Positions 1 through 7,837 of a stretch of 64,000 nucleotides of DNA are shown in pieces. Origin of the DNA: an uncultured Allofournierella sp. (lineage in GTDB: Bacteria > Bacillota > Clostridia > Oscillospirales > Ruminococcaceae); the NCBI GenBank assembly GCA_944382705.1, contig CALWNE010000009.1, forward strand, positions 1 to 64,000, given 5' to 3'. The notes under the pieces are model-generated. The model did not search any database. It was not told the origin of the DNA and saw only the letters and a program-made list of their open reading frames with translations. How positions within the stretch are numbered: position 1 is the stretch's first letter; each line of letters begins with the position of its first letter. The translations under genes were made by a program, and so were the position numbers.

Positions 1-2
1 TA

Positions 3-839
3 CACAAAACCCACGGGAACGTCGTCAGCCCTTACTCCAACTGTGTCTGCCAAGTCAAGCGAATGCACTAGTACAACCGCCAGCATCTGAATGCCCTGAA
101 CATTGCCGCCCAGTACCTGTACCTGAAACATAACCCGGGTGCAAACTTCACCCCCAAAACCTACCTGTTTGGAGCCAAGGCAGCCCCCGGCTACTACATG
201 GCCAAGCAGATGATTCGCCTGATTTGCAAGCTGGGCGAATTCATCGACGCCGACCCCGCTGTACGGGAAAAACTGCGGGTTATCTATCTGGAGGACTACA
301 ATGTATCCCTCTCCGAGCGTCTGATGCCCGCCAGTGAGGTGAGCGAACAGATTAGCCTGGCTGGCACCGAGGCTTCCGGCACCGGCAACATGAAGTTCAT
401 GATGAACGGCGCCATTACCCTGGGCACCCTGGACGGCGCCAATGTGGAAATTGCCCAGGCTGCCGGCGAGGAAAACGAAATCATCTTTGGTATGCGCACC
501 CACGAAGTGGATGCCCTCAAAGCCATGGGCTACCATCCCAGCATGTTCATCCACAACGATGAAGTGGCCATGGAGGTGCTGGACTTCCTGGAAAAGGGCT
601 GGAATGGCGAAAGCTTCCACGAGGTGGTCAACAACCTGCGCACCAGCGACCCCTATATGGTGATGGCAGACTTCAAGGACTATCGCCGTGCCCAGGCGGA
701 TGTACAAAGCATTTATGCCGACCGCACCCGCTGGAACCAGATGAGCCTGGCCAACATCGCCAACAGCGGCATCTTCAGCGCCGACCGCTCGGTACTGGAC
801 TACGCCCATACCATCTGGCATGCAAACCCTGTTAAATAA
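3..839 (+). CDS. glgP: Glycogen/maltodextrin phosphorylase, C-terminal part (5' end outside window; in-frame TAG at 69-71)
   Basis: This is the C-terminal third of a GT35 alpha-glucan phosphorylase, a cytoplasmic PLP enzyme that releases glucose 1-phosphate from alpha-1,4-glucan ends. The frame can be followed from base 3. QVKRMH is encoded at 51-68, GAKAAPGYYMAKQ follows near 174-212, and the PLP-lysine segment EASGTGNMKFMMNGA starts at 369, with the lysine codon at 393-395. At 69-71 a TAG stands where the family has the glutamate of HEYKRQ, and the residues before it fit the family poorly. This may be sequence error at a contig edge or a real nonsense codon. The first downstream ATG is at 198, but starting there would cut through the conserved domain. 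The gene precedes a glucan hydrolase, which suggests a glycogen or maltodextrin degradation cluster. Confidence 0.9.
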
Positions 840-855
840 ATCCCTGGCCATTACT

Positions 856-890
856 GTGCTGCCCGGTCTTGCATAAGGACCGGGCAGCAC
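856..890 (+). other. Intergenic 13-bp hairpin without T-tract
   Basis: The arms GTGCTGCCCGGTC (856-868) and GACCGGGCAGCAC (878-890) pair perfectly around a 9-nt loop. No T-run follows, so it is more likely an mRNA-stabilising or processing hairpin between phosphorylase and amylase than a full terminator. Confidence 0.6.
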
Positions 891-909
891 GCTCATAGGA
901 GTGTTGTAT

Positions 910-2769
910 TTGGATCGTTTATATAACAGCTTTGACCCGGCCTATAAAACCCCATTCGGTGCCGTTGCAGCAGGGCAGCCGGTGTCTTTTTCCTTAACTA
1001 TCCCTTATAACTATGGCTTTGTACAACCCCACCTGGTGCTGGTGCGGGATGGGGAAACTCCGGTCCACTACCCCATGACCTTTACCGGCTGCCAGCAGGA
1101 AATTAACCACTTTACCCTCAGTCTCACCCTACCTGAGGTGGGCCTGTACTTCTATTATTTCGATTTATATTCCGATTTTCGCAAGCTGTTCCGGGGCTCC
1201 TTGGGCGAAGCCGTGCTGGGCTGGGAGCAAGGTGCCTGGTGGCAGCTCACGGTATACGAGGCGGACTTCACCACCCCGGATTCCCTCAAGGGCAGTGTTC
1301 TGTACCAGATTTTCCCGGATCGTTTTTGTGAAGGCAACCCCTCCAAACCCATGCCCTTTGCAGACCGGGTATACCGGGCAGACAAAAAGGGCGAACCCTA
1401 TTTCTGGCCCAACGAACAGGGCGGCTACCTGAATATGGATTATTTTGGGGGCGACTTTGCAGGCATTCGGCAAAAGCTGCCCTACCTGGCCAAGCTGAAT
1501 GTGGGCTGGATTTACCTGAACCCCATCTTCGAGGCCCATTCCAACCACCGGTACAACACCGCCAACTACTTGAAGGCAGACCCCCTGCTGGGCACCAACG
1601 AGGATTTCCGCCAGCTTTGCGCCGAGGCCAGGGAGTATGGCATCCGGATTATTTTGGACGGCGTGTTCAGTCACACCGGGTCGGACAGTGTGTACTTTAA
1701 CAAGGAGGGCCGCTACGGCGTGGGCGGAGCCTACCATGACCCCAACAGCCCTTACCGCAACTGGTACGACTTTGACCAGCGTTATGCCTGCGGCTACCGC
1801 AGCTGGTGGGGCTTCGATACCCTGCCGGAGGTAAATGAGATGAACCCGGACTACCGGCAGTTCATCTGCGGCGAAAATGGCGTGATTGACACCTGGATGA
1901 AGCTGGGGGCCTCCGGCTTCCGGCTGGATGTGGCCGACGAGCTGCCGGATGATTTTATCCAGGACATCCGCAAGGCCATCAAGGCCCACGGGCCGGATAC
2001 CTACCTGCTGGGCGAGGTGTGGGAGGACGCCACCACCAAGGAAGCCTACGGCGTGCGCCGCACCTACCTGCTGGGCAAGGGGCTGGATGCAGTGATGAAC
2101 TACCCCTTCCGCAATGCCGTGCTGGATTTTGTGCGGGGCCGCAGCGCCCAGGACACCGCCGAAGCCCTGATGGCTGTGTGTGAGCACTACCCTGCCCCCG
2201 CCCTGCACACCCTAATGAACTTTTTGAGCACCCACGACACCGAGCGGGCCATGACCGCCATTGCCGACGATGCGGCAGACGGCAAGGATCGTTACTGGCA
2301 GAGCGGCCGCCGGGTAAGCCGGGACCGGTACGAACACGGGATTCAGCTGATGCGGCTGGCTTATGCCATGATTTTTACCCTGCCCGGCGTTCCCTCCATC
2401 TACTATGGAGACGAAGTTGCCATGCAGGGCTACCGGGACCCCTTCAACCGGGCTTTCTTTGAGTGGGACTCCACCGAGGACCGGCTGCGCCCCGTTTTGG
2501 AGCGTTTGGGTGCCCTGCGCAGAGAATGCGATGCCTTTGCAGAGGGAGTTCTGCAAATCATTACCGCACAGGATGGATTGCTGCACTACCGGCGCAGCGG
2601 CAAAACCACCAGTGCCGACATCATCATCAACCGGTCTGCCCGGCTGATTGCGGTGGAAGCCTTTGGCAAAATCACCGAAGTAAATCCCTATGGGTTCACC
2701 ATTGTGCTGGAAGATACCCCTGCCCTTACCCAGGCACCCGCCCCAGGGGCAGCGGCCTCCACCCACTGA
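910..2769 (+). CDS. GH13 alpha-amylase family maltodextrin hydrolase (neopullulanase/cyclomaltodextrinase-like)
   Basis: A glycoside hydrolase family 13 enzyme expected to hydrolyse alpha-1,4 links in maltodextrins; there is no signal peptide, so it acts in the cytoplasm. Counting from the alternative GTG at 901, the conserved blocks are DGVFSHTG near residue 253, GFRLDVADE with the nucleophile Asp343, GEVWED with the acid/base Glu372, and STHDTER with Asp446. About 140 residues precede the barrel, as expected for an N-terminal beta-sandwich domain. The Shine-Dalgarno AGGAG (897-901) overlaps the GTG at 901, so TTG 910, 8 nt beyond it, is the better start (619 aa). It lies 70 bp after glycogen phosphorylase and probably works with it in glycogen or maltodextrin use. 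The exact substrate is not certain. Confidence 0.92.
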   Translation: MDRLYNSFDPAYKTPFGAVAAGQPVSFSLTIPYNYGFVQPHLVLVRDGETPVHYPMTFTGCQQEINHFTLSLTLPEVGLYFYYFDLYSDFRKLFRGSLGEAVLGWEQGAWWQLTVYEADFTTPDSLKGSVLYQIFPDRFCEGNPSKPMPFADRVYRADKKGEPYFWPNEQGGYLNMDYFGGDFAGIRQKLPYLAKLNVGWIYLNPIFEAHSNHRYNTANYLKADPLLGTNEDFRQLCAEAREYGIRIILDGVFSHTGSDSVYFNKEGRYGVGGAYHDPNSPYRNWYDFDQRYACGYRSWWGFDTLPEVNEMNPDYRQFICGENGVIDTWMKLGASGFRLDVADELPDDFIQDIRKAIKAHGPDTYLLGEVWEDATTKEAYGVRRTYLLGKGLDAVMNYPFRNAVLDFVRGRSAQDTAEALMAVCEHYPAPALHTLMNFLSTHDTERAMTAIADDAADGKDRYWQSGRRVSRDRYEHGIQLMRLAYAMIFTLPGVPSIYYGDEVAMQGYRDPFNRAFFEWDSTEDRLRPVLERLGALRRECDAFAEGVLQIITAQDGLLHYRRSGKTTSADIIINRSARLIAVEAFGKITEVNPYGFTIVLEDTPALTQAPAPGAAASTH

Positions 2770-2784
2770 ACCATTCCATTTTTT

Positions 2785-2818
2785 GCCCTGTCCCCTCCGT
2801 CAGGGGCAGGGCTTTTTT
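2785..2818 (+). terminator. Rho-independent terminator after the amylase
   Basis: A GCCCTGTCCCC/GGGGCAGGGC stem with a short loop is followed by TTTTTT. It ends just upstream of the sdaAB ribosome site, so sdaAB expression needs read-through or a promoter overlapping the hairpin. Confidence 0.85.
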
Positions 2819-2838
2819 GTTAAGGAGATTCCCCTCAC

Positions 2839-3498
2839 ATGAATGTATTTGATATTCTGGGCCCGGTTATGATTGGCCCATCCAGCAGCCACACCGCCGG
2901 TGCCGTGCGCATTGGCCGCATTGCCCGCACCCTGCTGGGCCAGCCTGCCGTCAAAGCGTTGATTCAGCTCCATGGCAGCTTTGCCAAAACCTACAAGGGC
3001 CACGGCACCGACAAGGCCCTTATTGCAGGCATTATGGACATGGCGCCGGACGATGAGCGCATCCGTTTTGCCCCCAACCTGGCCCGGGAACAGGGCCTGG
3101 AGATTACGGTGCAGACCATCGAGCTGGACCAGGCACACCCCAACACCGCCGTGGTGACCCTCACCGATGCAGCGGGACGGCAGGTTTCGGTACAGGGGGC
3201 CAGCATCGGCGGCGGCAGCATTTTGGTTACCGCCGTCAATGGCATGGAGGTGCAAATTACCGGCCAGTATGCCACCCTGATTGTGCTCCATCACGACACC
3301 CCCGGTACCATTGCCGCTGTGACCGAAGTGCTGGCAGCCCAGCAGGCCAACATCTGCAATTTCCGGCTGTCCCGCCAAAAAAAGGGCGGTCTTGCTGTAA
3401 TGACCATCGAGATGGACGGCACCCTGAATGCCCAGCTGAACCAGCAGGTGGCCCAGCTGCCCAACATTGTAAGTTCCACCATGCTGCTGCCCAACTGA
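2839..3498 (+). CDS. sdaAB: L-serine dehydratase, iron-sulfur-dependent, beta subunit
   Basis: Beta subunit (219 aa) of the oxygen-sensitive [4Fe-4S] L-serine ammonia-lyase that converts serine to pyruvate and ammonia. The N-terminus contains the typical IGPSSSHTAGAVRIGR segment, and the C-terminal ~75 residues (from about residue 145) form an ACT-like regulatory domain. A Shine-Dalgarno AAGGAG lies 11 nt before the ATG. The alpha subunit starts 16 bp downstream, so the two are one operon. Two-subunit serine dehydratases of this kind are standard in anaerobic Firmicutes. Confidence 0.96.
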   Translation: MNVFDILGPVMIGPSSSHTAGAVRIGRIARTLLGQPAVKALIQLHGSFAKTYKGHGTDKALIAGIMDMAPDDERIRFAPNLAREQGLEITVQTIELDQAHPNTAVVTLTDAAGRQVSVQGASIGGGSILVTAVNGMEVQITGQYATLIVLHHDTPGTIAAVTEVLAAQQANICNFRLSRQKKGGLAVMTIEMDGTLNAQLNQQVAQLPNIVSSTMLLPN

Positions 3499-3514
3499 TT
3501 GCCGGGAGGTTTTT

Positions 3515-4471
3515 ATGTATCAAGAATTCAAATACGATTCCATCGCTGCCCTGGTGGAGGCTGCACAGCAGGCCGGGCAGCCCATTTCTGCCCTGGTGCT
3601 GGAGCAGCAGGCCCACCAGCTGGAGCAAACACCCCAACAGGTGTTTGACCAGATGAAGGAAACCTACCAAGTAATGGCCCAGTGCATCGAGCCGGGGTGT
3701 GACCCCCAGCTGCGCAGCACCAGCGGCCTTACCGGCGGCAGTGCCTTTTTAATGCGCAAAGCTGTGGAGGAGGGCAAAACCCTCACCGGCAGTGTGCTGG
3801 GAGGAGCTTTGTACCGGGCTTTGGCGGTTAGCGAACTGAATGCAGCCATGGGCCGGGTGGTGGCAGCTCCCACCGCCGGCAGCTGCGGTATTCTGCCCGC
3901 CGTGCTGCTTACCATGCAGCAGGAAAAAGGCTGTACCGAAAAAGAGTGTGTCATGGCACTGTTCACTGCCAGCGCCGTGGGCATGGTAATTGCCACCAAT
4001 GCTTCGGTGGCAGGTGCTCAGGGCGGCTGCCAGGCCGAGTGCGGCAGTGCCGCCGCCATGGCCGCCGCCGCTTTGGTGGAGCTGGCAGGGGGCACGCCGG
4101 AAATGGTAGGCCATGCGGTGGCCATTGCCCTCAAAAACATTCTGGGCCTTGTGTGCGACCCGGTGGCCGGTCTGGTGGAAATTCCTTGCATCAAGCGGAA
4201 CGCCGCCGGTGCCGCAGGTGCCTTTGTGGCCGCCGAGCTGGCTCTGGCCGGTATCCCCAGTGCCATTCCCGCAGATGAAACCATCTGGGCCATGAAAAAA
4301 GTAGGAGATGCCATGTCCACCAGCCTAAAGGAAACAGCCGAAGGCGGCCTTGCCATCACCCCCACCGGCCTCAAGCTGTACGAGCAGGTCTTTGGCCGTG
4401 CCCCCGGCGACGGCTGCCCCGGCTGCACTGGCTGCGGCAGCAGCTCCTGCGGACAGGCGCACAACAGCTGA
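3515..4471 (+). CDS. sdaAA: L-serine dehydratase, iron-sulfur-dependent, alpha subunit, with Cys-rich tail
   Basis: Catalytic alpha subunit (318 aa) that carries the [4Fe-4S] cluster. Visible family segments are TSGLTGGSAFLMRKA, APTAGSCGILPAVLL, QAECGSAAAM and the cysteine pair spaced by ten residues in VCDPVAGLVEIPC; these cysteines are the expected cluster ligands. After the usual end of the family (LYEQVFG) the protein continues for about 22 residues with CPGCTGC and a further cysteine. This tail is not needed for the known cluster and might bind another metal or be redox-active; that is inference. A GGGAGG ribosome site precedes the ATG, and a strong terminator follows the gene. Confidence 0.96.
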   Translation: MYQEFKYDSIAALVEAAQQAGQPISALVLEQQAHQLEQTPQQVFDQMKETYQVMAQCIEPGCDPQLRSTSGLTGGSAFLMRKAVEEGKTLTGSVLGGALYRALAVSELNAAMGRVVAAPTAGSCGILPAVLLTMQQEKGCTEKECVMALFTASAVGMVIATNASVAGAQGGCQAECGSAAAMAAAALVELAGGTPEMVGHAVAIALKNILGLVCDPVAGLVEIPCIKRNAAGAAGAFVAAELALAGIPSAIPADETIWAMKKVGDAMSTSLKETAEGGLAITPTGLKLYEQVFGRAPGDGCPGCTGCGSSSCGQAHNS

Positions 4472-4476
4472 TTTTC

Positions 4477-4516
4477 TCCCCCAGCGGCCAACTGGCCCTG
4501 GGGGATTTTTGTTTTT
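4477..4516 (+). terminator. Terminator of the sdaAB-sdaAA operon
   Basis: CCCCCAG/CTGGGGG arms close an inner CGGCC/GGCC-rich loop, followed by ATTTTTGTTTTTT. Confidence 0.88.
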
Positions 4517-4643
4517 TACCCCAGGCGGCACCTGCGGGCCTGTGCGGGCCCGCGGGCAAGCGTGTGGGTGAGCCCGGCGTTTCTTTTGCCGGGAAAAATG
4601 CTAATTTTATAACAAAAATGGCTTTTTCGGCCCCTATTCCCCT

Positions 4644-4672
4644 TTGTGTTCCCTGGCTGCATCTGGTACACT
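4644..4672 (+). promoter_or_regulatory. Sigma-A type promoter for nfeD
   Basis: TTGTGT (4644-4649), a 17-bp spacer and TACACT (4667-4672) lie 80 bp upstream of the nfeD start. Confidence 0.65.
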
Positions 4673-4752
4673 GAATACACCGGGAGCAAGCAATTTGTTC
4701 AGGCCCTTGCACCCGCACCACAGGCGAGTTTTCGCCAGAGAGGAGGAGCACC

Positions 4753-5214
4753 ATGGAACTTTTCATCAACCCCACCACAGCCCTTGTTGTCTGGACTGTT
4801 TTGCTGGCATTTTTTGTTGTGGTGGAAATCGCCACCCTCAACCTGGTGACCATCTGGTTTGCTGCCGGGGCCCTGGCCGCACTGCTGGCCAGCTTGTTTA
4901 CCCAAAACCTGGTATACCAGGTACTGATTTTTCTGCTGGTTAGCCTGGCAGCTTTGGTTGCAGCAAAGCCTTTGCTGGCCAATGCACGGCACCGCAAACC
5001 TGCTGCCCCCCTGGATCTGGAACGAAACCTGGGGCGCACCGCACAGGTTCTGGAACCCATCACCCCCCAAAAGCCCGGCCGGGTACGGCTGGACGGCGTG
5101 GACTGGAACGCCGTGTGCCAGCATCCCCTCGCTCCCGGCGACCAATGCAGGGTACTGGCCATTGAAGGCACCACCCTTACGGTGGAACCCTGCCAGCAAA
5201 CAACCCATGTATAA
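4753..5214 (+). CDS. NfeD family membrane protein
   Basis: A 153-residue short NfeD-type protein. The N-terminal ~75 residues contain two or three hydrophobic helices (roughly 8-27, 29-50 and 52-72). The remainder is a soluble domain with RNLGRTAQVLEPI and VRLDGVDWNAV, the usual NfeD C-terminal OB-fold pattern. NfeD proteins pair with SPFH/stomatin proteins in membrane microdomains, and the next gene 63 bp downstream is exactly such a protein. AGAGAGGAG lies just upstream of the ATG. The precise cellular role is not established. Confidence 0.9.
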   Translation: MELFINPTTALVVWTVLLAFFVVVEIATLNLVTIWFAAGALAALLASLFTQNLVYQVLIFLLVSLAALVAAKPLLANARHRKPAAPLDLERNLGRTAQVLEPITPQKPGRVRLDGVDWNAVCQHPLAPGDQCRVLAIEGTTLTVEPCQQTTHV

Positions 5215-5277
5215 GCGTTTTTGCTGCACCGGCGGCAAAAACTTTGACCCTCTGACTGCTTAAAGGAGGTACCAACT

Positions 5278-6183
5278 ATGCCTGTATTGATGATTTTGCT
5301 CCCCATCCTGGTTATTATTGTGCTGGTGCTGGCCAGCTGTGTGTGCATTGTGCCCCAGGCCAACGCCTATGTGCTGGAGTGGCTGGGTGTTTACCACTCC
5401 ACCTGGACGGCGGGCCTGCATTTCAAAGCCCCCTTCCTGATGCGTGTGGTAAAGCGTGTAAGCATGAAGGAGCAGGTTGTGGACTTTAAGCCCCAGCCTG
5501 TAATCACCCGGGATAATGTTACCATGCAGATTGACACGGTGGTATTTTTCCAGGTAACCGATGCAAAGCTTTACACCTACGGCGTGGAGCGGCCCATGTC
5601 CGCCATCGAAAACCTTACCGCCACTACCCTGCGCAACATCATCGGTGATATGGAGCTGGACCACACCCTCACCAGCCGTGATGTCATCAACACCAAGATT
5701 ACCGCCATTCTGGACGAAGCCACCGATAAGTGGGGCATTAAGGTAAACCGGGTGGAGGTAAAGAACATCATTCCCCCGGCCGAAATTCAGGACGCCATGG
5801 AAAAGCAGATGAAGGCCGAACGCCTGAAGCGTGAATCCATCCTGATTGCGGAAGGCGAAAAGACCGCCGCCATCACCAAGGCCGAAGGCGAAAAAGAGAG
5901 CGCCATCCTGCGGGCCGACGCCGTGCGTGAACAGCGCATTCGTGAGGCTCAGGGTGAAGCCCAGGCCATTCTGGAAGTGCAAAAGGCCTTGGCGGACTCT
6001 CTGCGGATGCTGAACGAGGCCGCCCCCAACGACAAGGTTCTGGCCCTGAAGGGTCTGGAAGCACTGGCCAAGGTGGCCGACGGCCGCGCCACCAAGCTGA
6101 TTATCCCCAGCGATATGCAAAACCTGGCCGGTTTGGTAAGCTCCATCAAGGAGATGACCACCGACCAGCCGGCTGGCCGGTAA
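5278..6183 (+). CDS. SPFH/Band 7 (stomatin-like, paraslipin) membrane protein
   Basis: A 301-residue SPFH-domain protein. A single N-terminal hydrophobic anchor (about residues 3-24) is followed by the Band 7 domain and then, from about residue 175, a charged Ala/Glu/Arg-rich helix (KAERLKRESILIAEGEK) typical of stomatin oligomerisation. It resembles the QmcA/paraslipin group rather than a long flotillin. AAGGAGG lies 8 nt before the ATG. With the upstream NfeD protein it forms the classic stomatin-NfeD pair, thought to scaffold membrane proteins or proteolysis. Confidence 0.93.
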   Translation: MPVLMILLPILVIIVLVLASCVCIVPQANAYVLEWLGVYHSTWTAGLHFKAPFLMRVVKRVSMKEQVVDFKPQPVITRDNVTMQIDTVVFFQVTDAKLYTYGVERPMSAIENLTATTLRNIIGDMELDHTLTSRDVINTKITAILDEATDKWGIKVNRVEVKNIIPPAEIQDAMEKQMKAERLKRESILIAEGEKTAAITKAEGEKESAILRADAVREQRIREAQGEAQAILEVQKALADSLRMLNEAAPNDKVLALKGLEALAKVADGRATKLIIPSDMQNLAGLVSSIKEMTTDQPAGR

Positions 6184-6235
6184 GTTTGGCTCCTGGGCCG
6201 CCTGTTGGCGGCTGGCAAAATAAATCATAACAGCA

Positions 6236-6270
6236 AGCAGCGGCGCAGCCCTTGGGGCTGCGCCGCTGCT
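6236..6270. terminator. Bidirectional terminator between convergent genes
   Basis: A perfect 16/15-bp inverted repeat, AGCAGCGGCGCAGCCC with its complement around a TTGG loop, sits between the SPFH gene and the leftward phospholipase gene. T-rich sequence flanks both sides, but neither T-run is long. Confidence 0.75.
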
Positions 6271-6278
6271 TTACTTTA

Positions 6279-7307
6279 TCAATCAATATGCTCTTTCTGC
6301 TGGGCTGCCGCCTGGCTCTGGGTGTTGGGCAGCTCCCCGCTCTCTCCCGCTCCAATGGCCCGCTCCAGCCGGGCAAATTTGCCGGAAAGCACCCGGTCGT
6401 CGTGATAGTTGGTATCCCCGGTCAAATCCAAAAAGCACTGGGGCTGTTCCATCTGGGGCAGCATCCAGACTGCCAGGCGCACCCCACGCTCAAACAGCTG
6501 GTGAAAGTCCTCACAAAACACCCGATGGGGTTTCCAGGGGTCCCGCCAGGTGTTGTGGGCAAAGTTCATGGGGTCTGGGTGGGCGCTGGGGCCATCGGTG
6601 ATGAATTTTTCCGACAGAAGGGTAAATTTCATCAGCTTCTTTTCCCATTTTTCCACCTTTTGTTTGCGCTGGGCCTGGGGGTCGGTGAGCAGCATGGACT
6701 CCAGCGAGGCCATGGTGAGCGCCCGCCCCACAAAAGCGGGCCGAAAGGGGGAGCGCAGAAACAAATCCCCCAGGGCGTGGTCCAGCACCCTGGCCAGATA
6801 CCAGCTAATCACCTGCCGCTGGCCAGCGGGCAGCCGAAAAATCTGCTCCTGGGGCAGCTGGGTGTACCGGCAGCGCTGCTGCTGCATATACCAGGCGTCA
6901 ATGTCCGCCTCCAGGGCTGCGTGGCGGCCGTAGTAACGCACGCTGGTGCGCTTTGGGTCATACTGGGTACGGGCATAAACAAAGGTATGGCAGGTGCTGT
7001 CGCACACATAATGGCAGTAGGCTCCTGCCAGGTAGGCAAGGCAGATTTGCCGCTGGATTCCCTTGGGGGGCAGGCTGACAAATCCGGCGGCAAAAAAGGC
7101 CCGAACCCGGTTGTTATGCAGATAGGCCCCCAAGTTCCGGTGCCCCGGCAGGGCCAGGCGCAAAAAATTGTAGCAAAACAGATCCGGCCCCTGGCTGCCC
7201 AGATAAAAGGCCCGGCCAAACTGCCGAATCGCACTTTTTACCTCGCAATCCGGCAGGCGGCTGAGCACCCTTGCCCCAAACACGCAATGGGTAGCAAGTC
7301 CCGGCAT
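6279..7307 (-). CDS. Zinc-dependent phospholipase C family protein
   Basis: A 342-residue protein with the pattern of the zinc-dependent phospholipase C / S1-P1-like fold: MPGLATHCVFG at the N-terminus (His7), YLGSQGPDLFCYN, CHYVCDSTCHTFVYAR in the middle and HAALEADID, giving the spaced His and Asp residues expected to bind three zinc ions. There is no clear signal peptide, unlike secreted toxins of this fold, so the substrate is unknown. Proteins of this type are common in gut clostridia as 'zinc-dependent PLC family'. An AAAGGAAGG ribosome site precedes the ATG. The mRNA appears to have a leader of about 240 nt. Confidence 0.8.
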   Translation of the reverse strand: MPGLATHCVFGARVLSRLPDCEVKSAIRQFGRAFYLGSQGPDLFCYNFLRLALPGHRNLGAYLHNNRVRAFFAAGFVSLPPKGIQRQICLAYLAGAYCHYVCDSTCHTFVYARTQYDPKRTSVRYYGRHAALEADIDAWYMQQQRCRYTQLPQEQIFRLPAGQRQVISWYLARVLDHALGDLFLRSPFRPAFVGRALTMASLESMLLTDPQAQRKQKVEKWEKKLMKFTLLSEKFITDGPSAHPDPMNFAHNTWRDPWKPHRVFCEDFHQLFERGVRLAVWMLPQMEQPQCFLDLTGDTNYHDDRVLSGKFARLERAIGAGESGELPNTQSQAAAQQKEHID

Positions 7308-7549
7308 GGTAGCATCCTTCCTTTCATGGAACTATCCGGAGATGATTGGTTCAAAGTTTTGGGGCAGCTCCCGCAATGCACGCCAAAGGCTCCGGGGGCG
7401 TATTGCGCCGAACCCACCTTGTGACAGTGTTCCAAACCGTGCGCCAATCCCGCAAGGGTTGGCTGCGCTTTTGGTTTTTGCCGCAAACAATGTTCCGGCG
7501 CACTCCGCCACCCGGAATGATGGGGTGCTGCCTTAGCTTCTTTGCTTTC

Positions 7550-7558
7550 ATCATACCA
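7550..7558 (-). promoter_or_regulatory. Extended -10 promoter for the phospholipase gene
   Basis: On the minus strand the sequence reads TGGTATGAT, a TGn extended -10 element; there is no good -35 box. Confidence 0.45.
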
Positions 7559-7705
7559 CGATTGCCTCAAAAGTGTTTGTGCAATCTATGAATTTTTGCA
7601 GTTGGCTGACAGCCCTGCCGCCAGCTTACCCTCTTTATGGCCATTTTGGACGGAAAATCCACTCCAGATAAGCCCTATTTCGTTAAAACAATAACAGCAA
7701 AGCTC

Positions 7706-7735
7706 TTGCGGAACAGGCCCTCTATCGTTTATAAT
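7706..7735 (+). promoter_or_regulatory. Promoter of the pgk-tpiA-gpmI operon
   Basis: TTGCGG (7706-7711), an 18-bp spacer and a perfect TATAAT (7730-7735). It implies a leader of about 95 nt before pgk. Confidence 0.75.
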
Positions 7736-7837
7736 AAAGGCAGTATGAAAAAGCGGCCCTCTGCCCGGCGGGAAAGGCTCGGCTTACGGCAGCTGGTTCT
7801 GTTTCAATACTTTCATAATCGAGAGGAGTAAAACACC

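Larger units (their letters stand above)
7308..7837. other. Divergent intergenic region: phospholipase leader and pgk promoter
   Basis: No gene is convincing here; a 64-codon frame at 7637-7831 has no ribosome site and overlaps the pgk promoter. The left part is the probable 240-nt leader of the leftward phospholipase gene. It contains a GCGC-CAA-CCC hairpin at 7441-7468 that is followed on the + strand by TTTTGGTTTTTG, so it could also act as a + strand terminator. The right part holds the pgk promoter and its roughly 95-nt leader. Confidence 0.5.

Noticed and set aside
7637..7831. 64-codon frame upstream of pgk
   Set aside because: It contains the pgk promoter, has no ribosome site and no similarity to known proteins.
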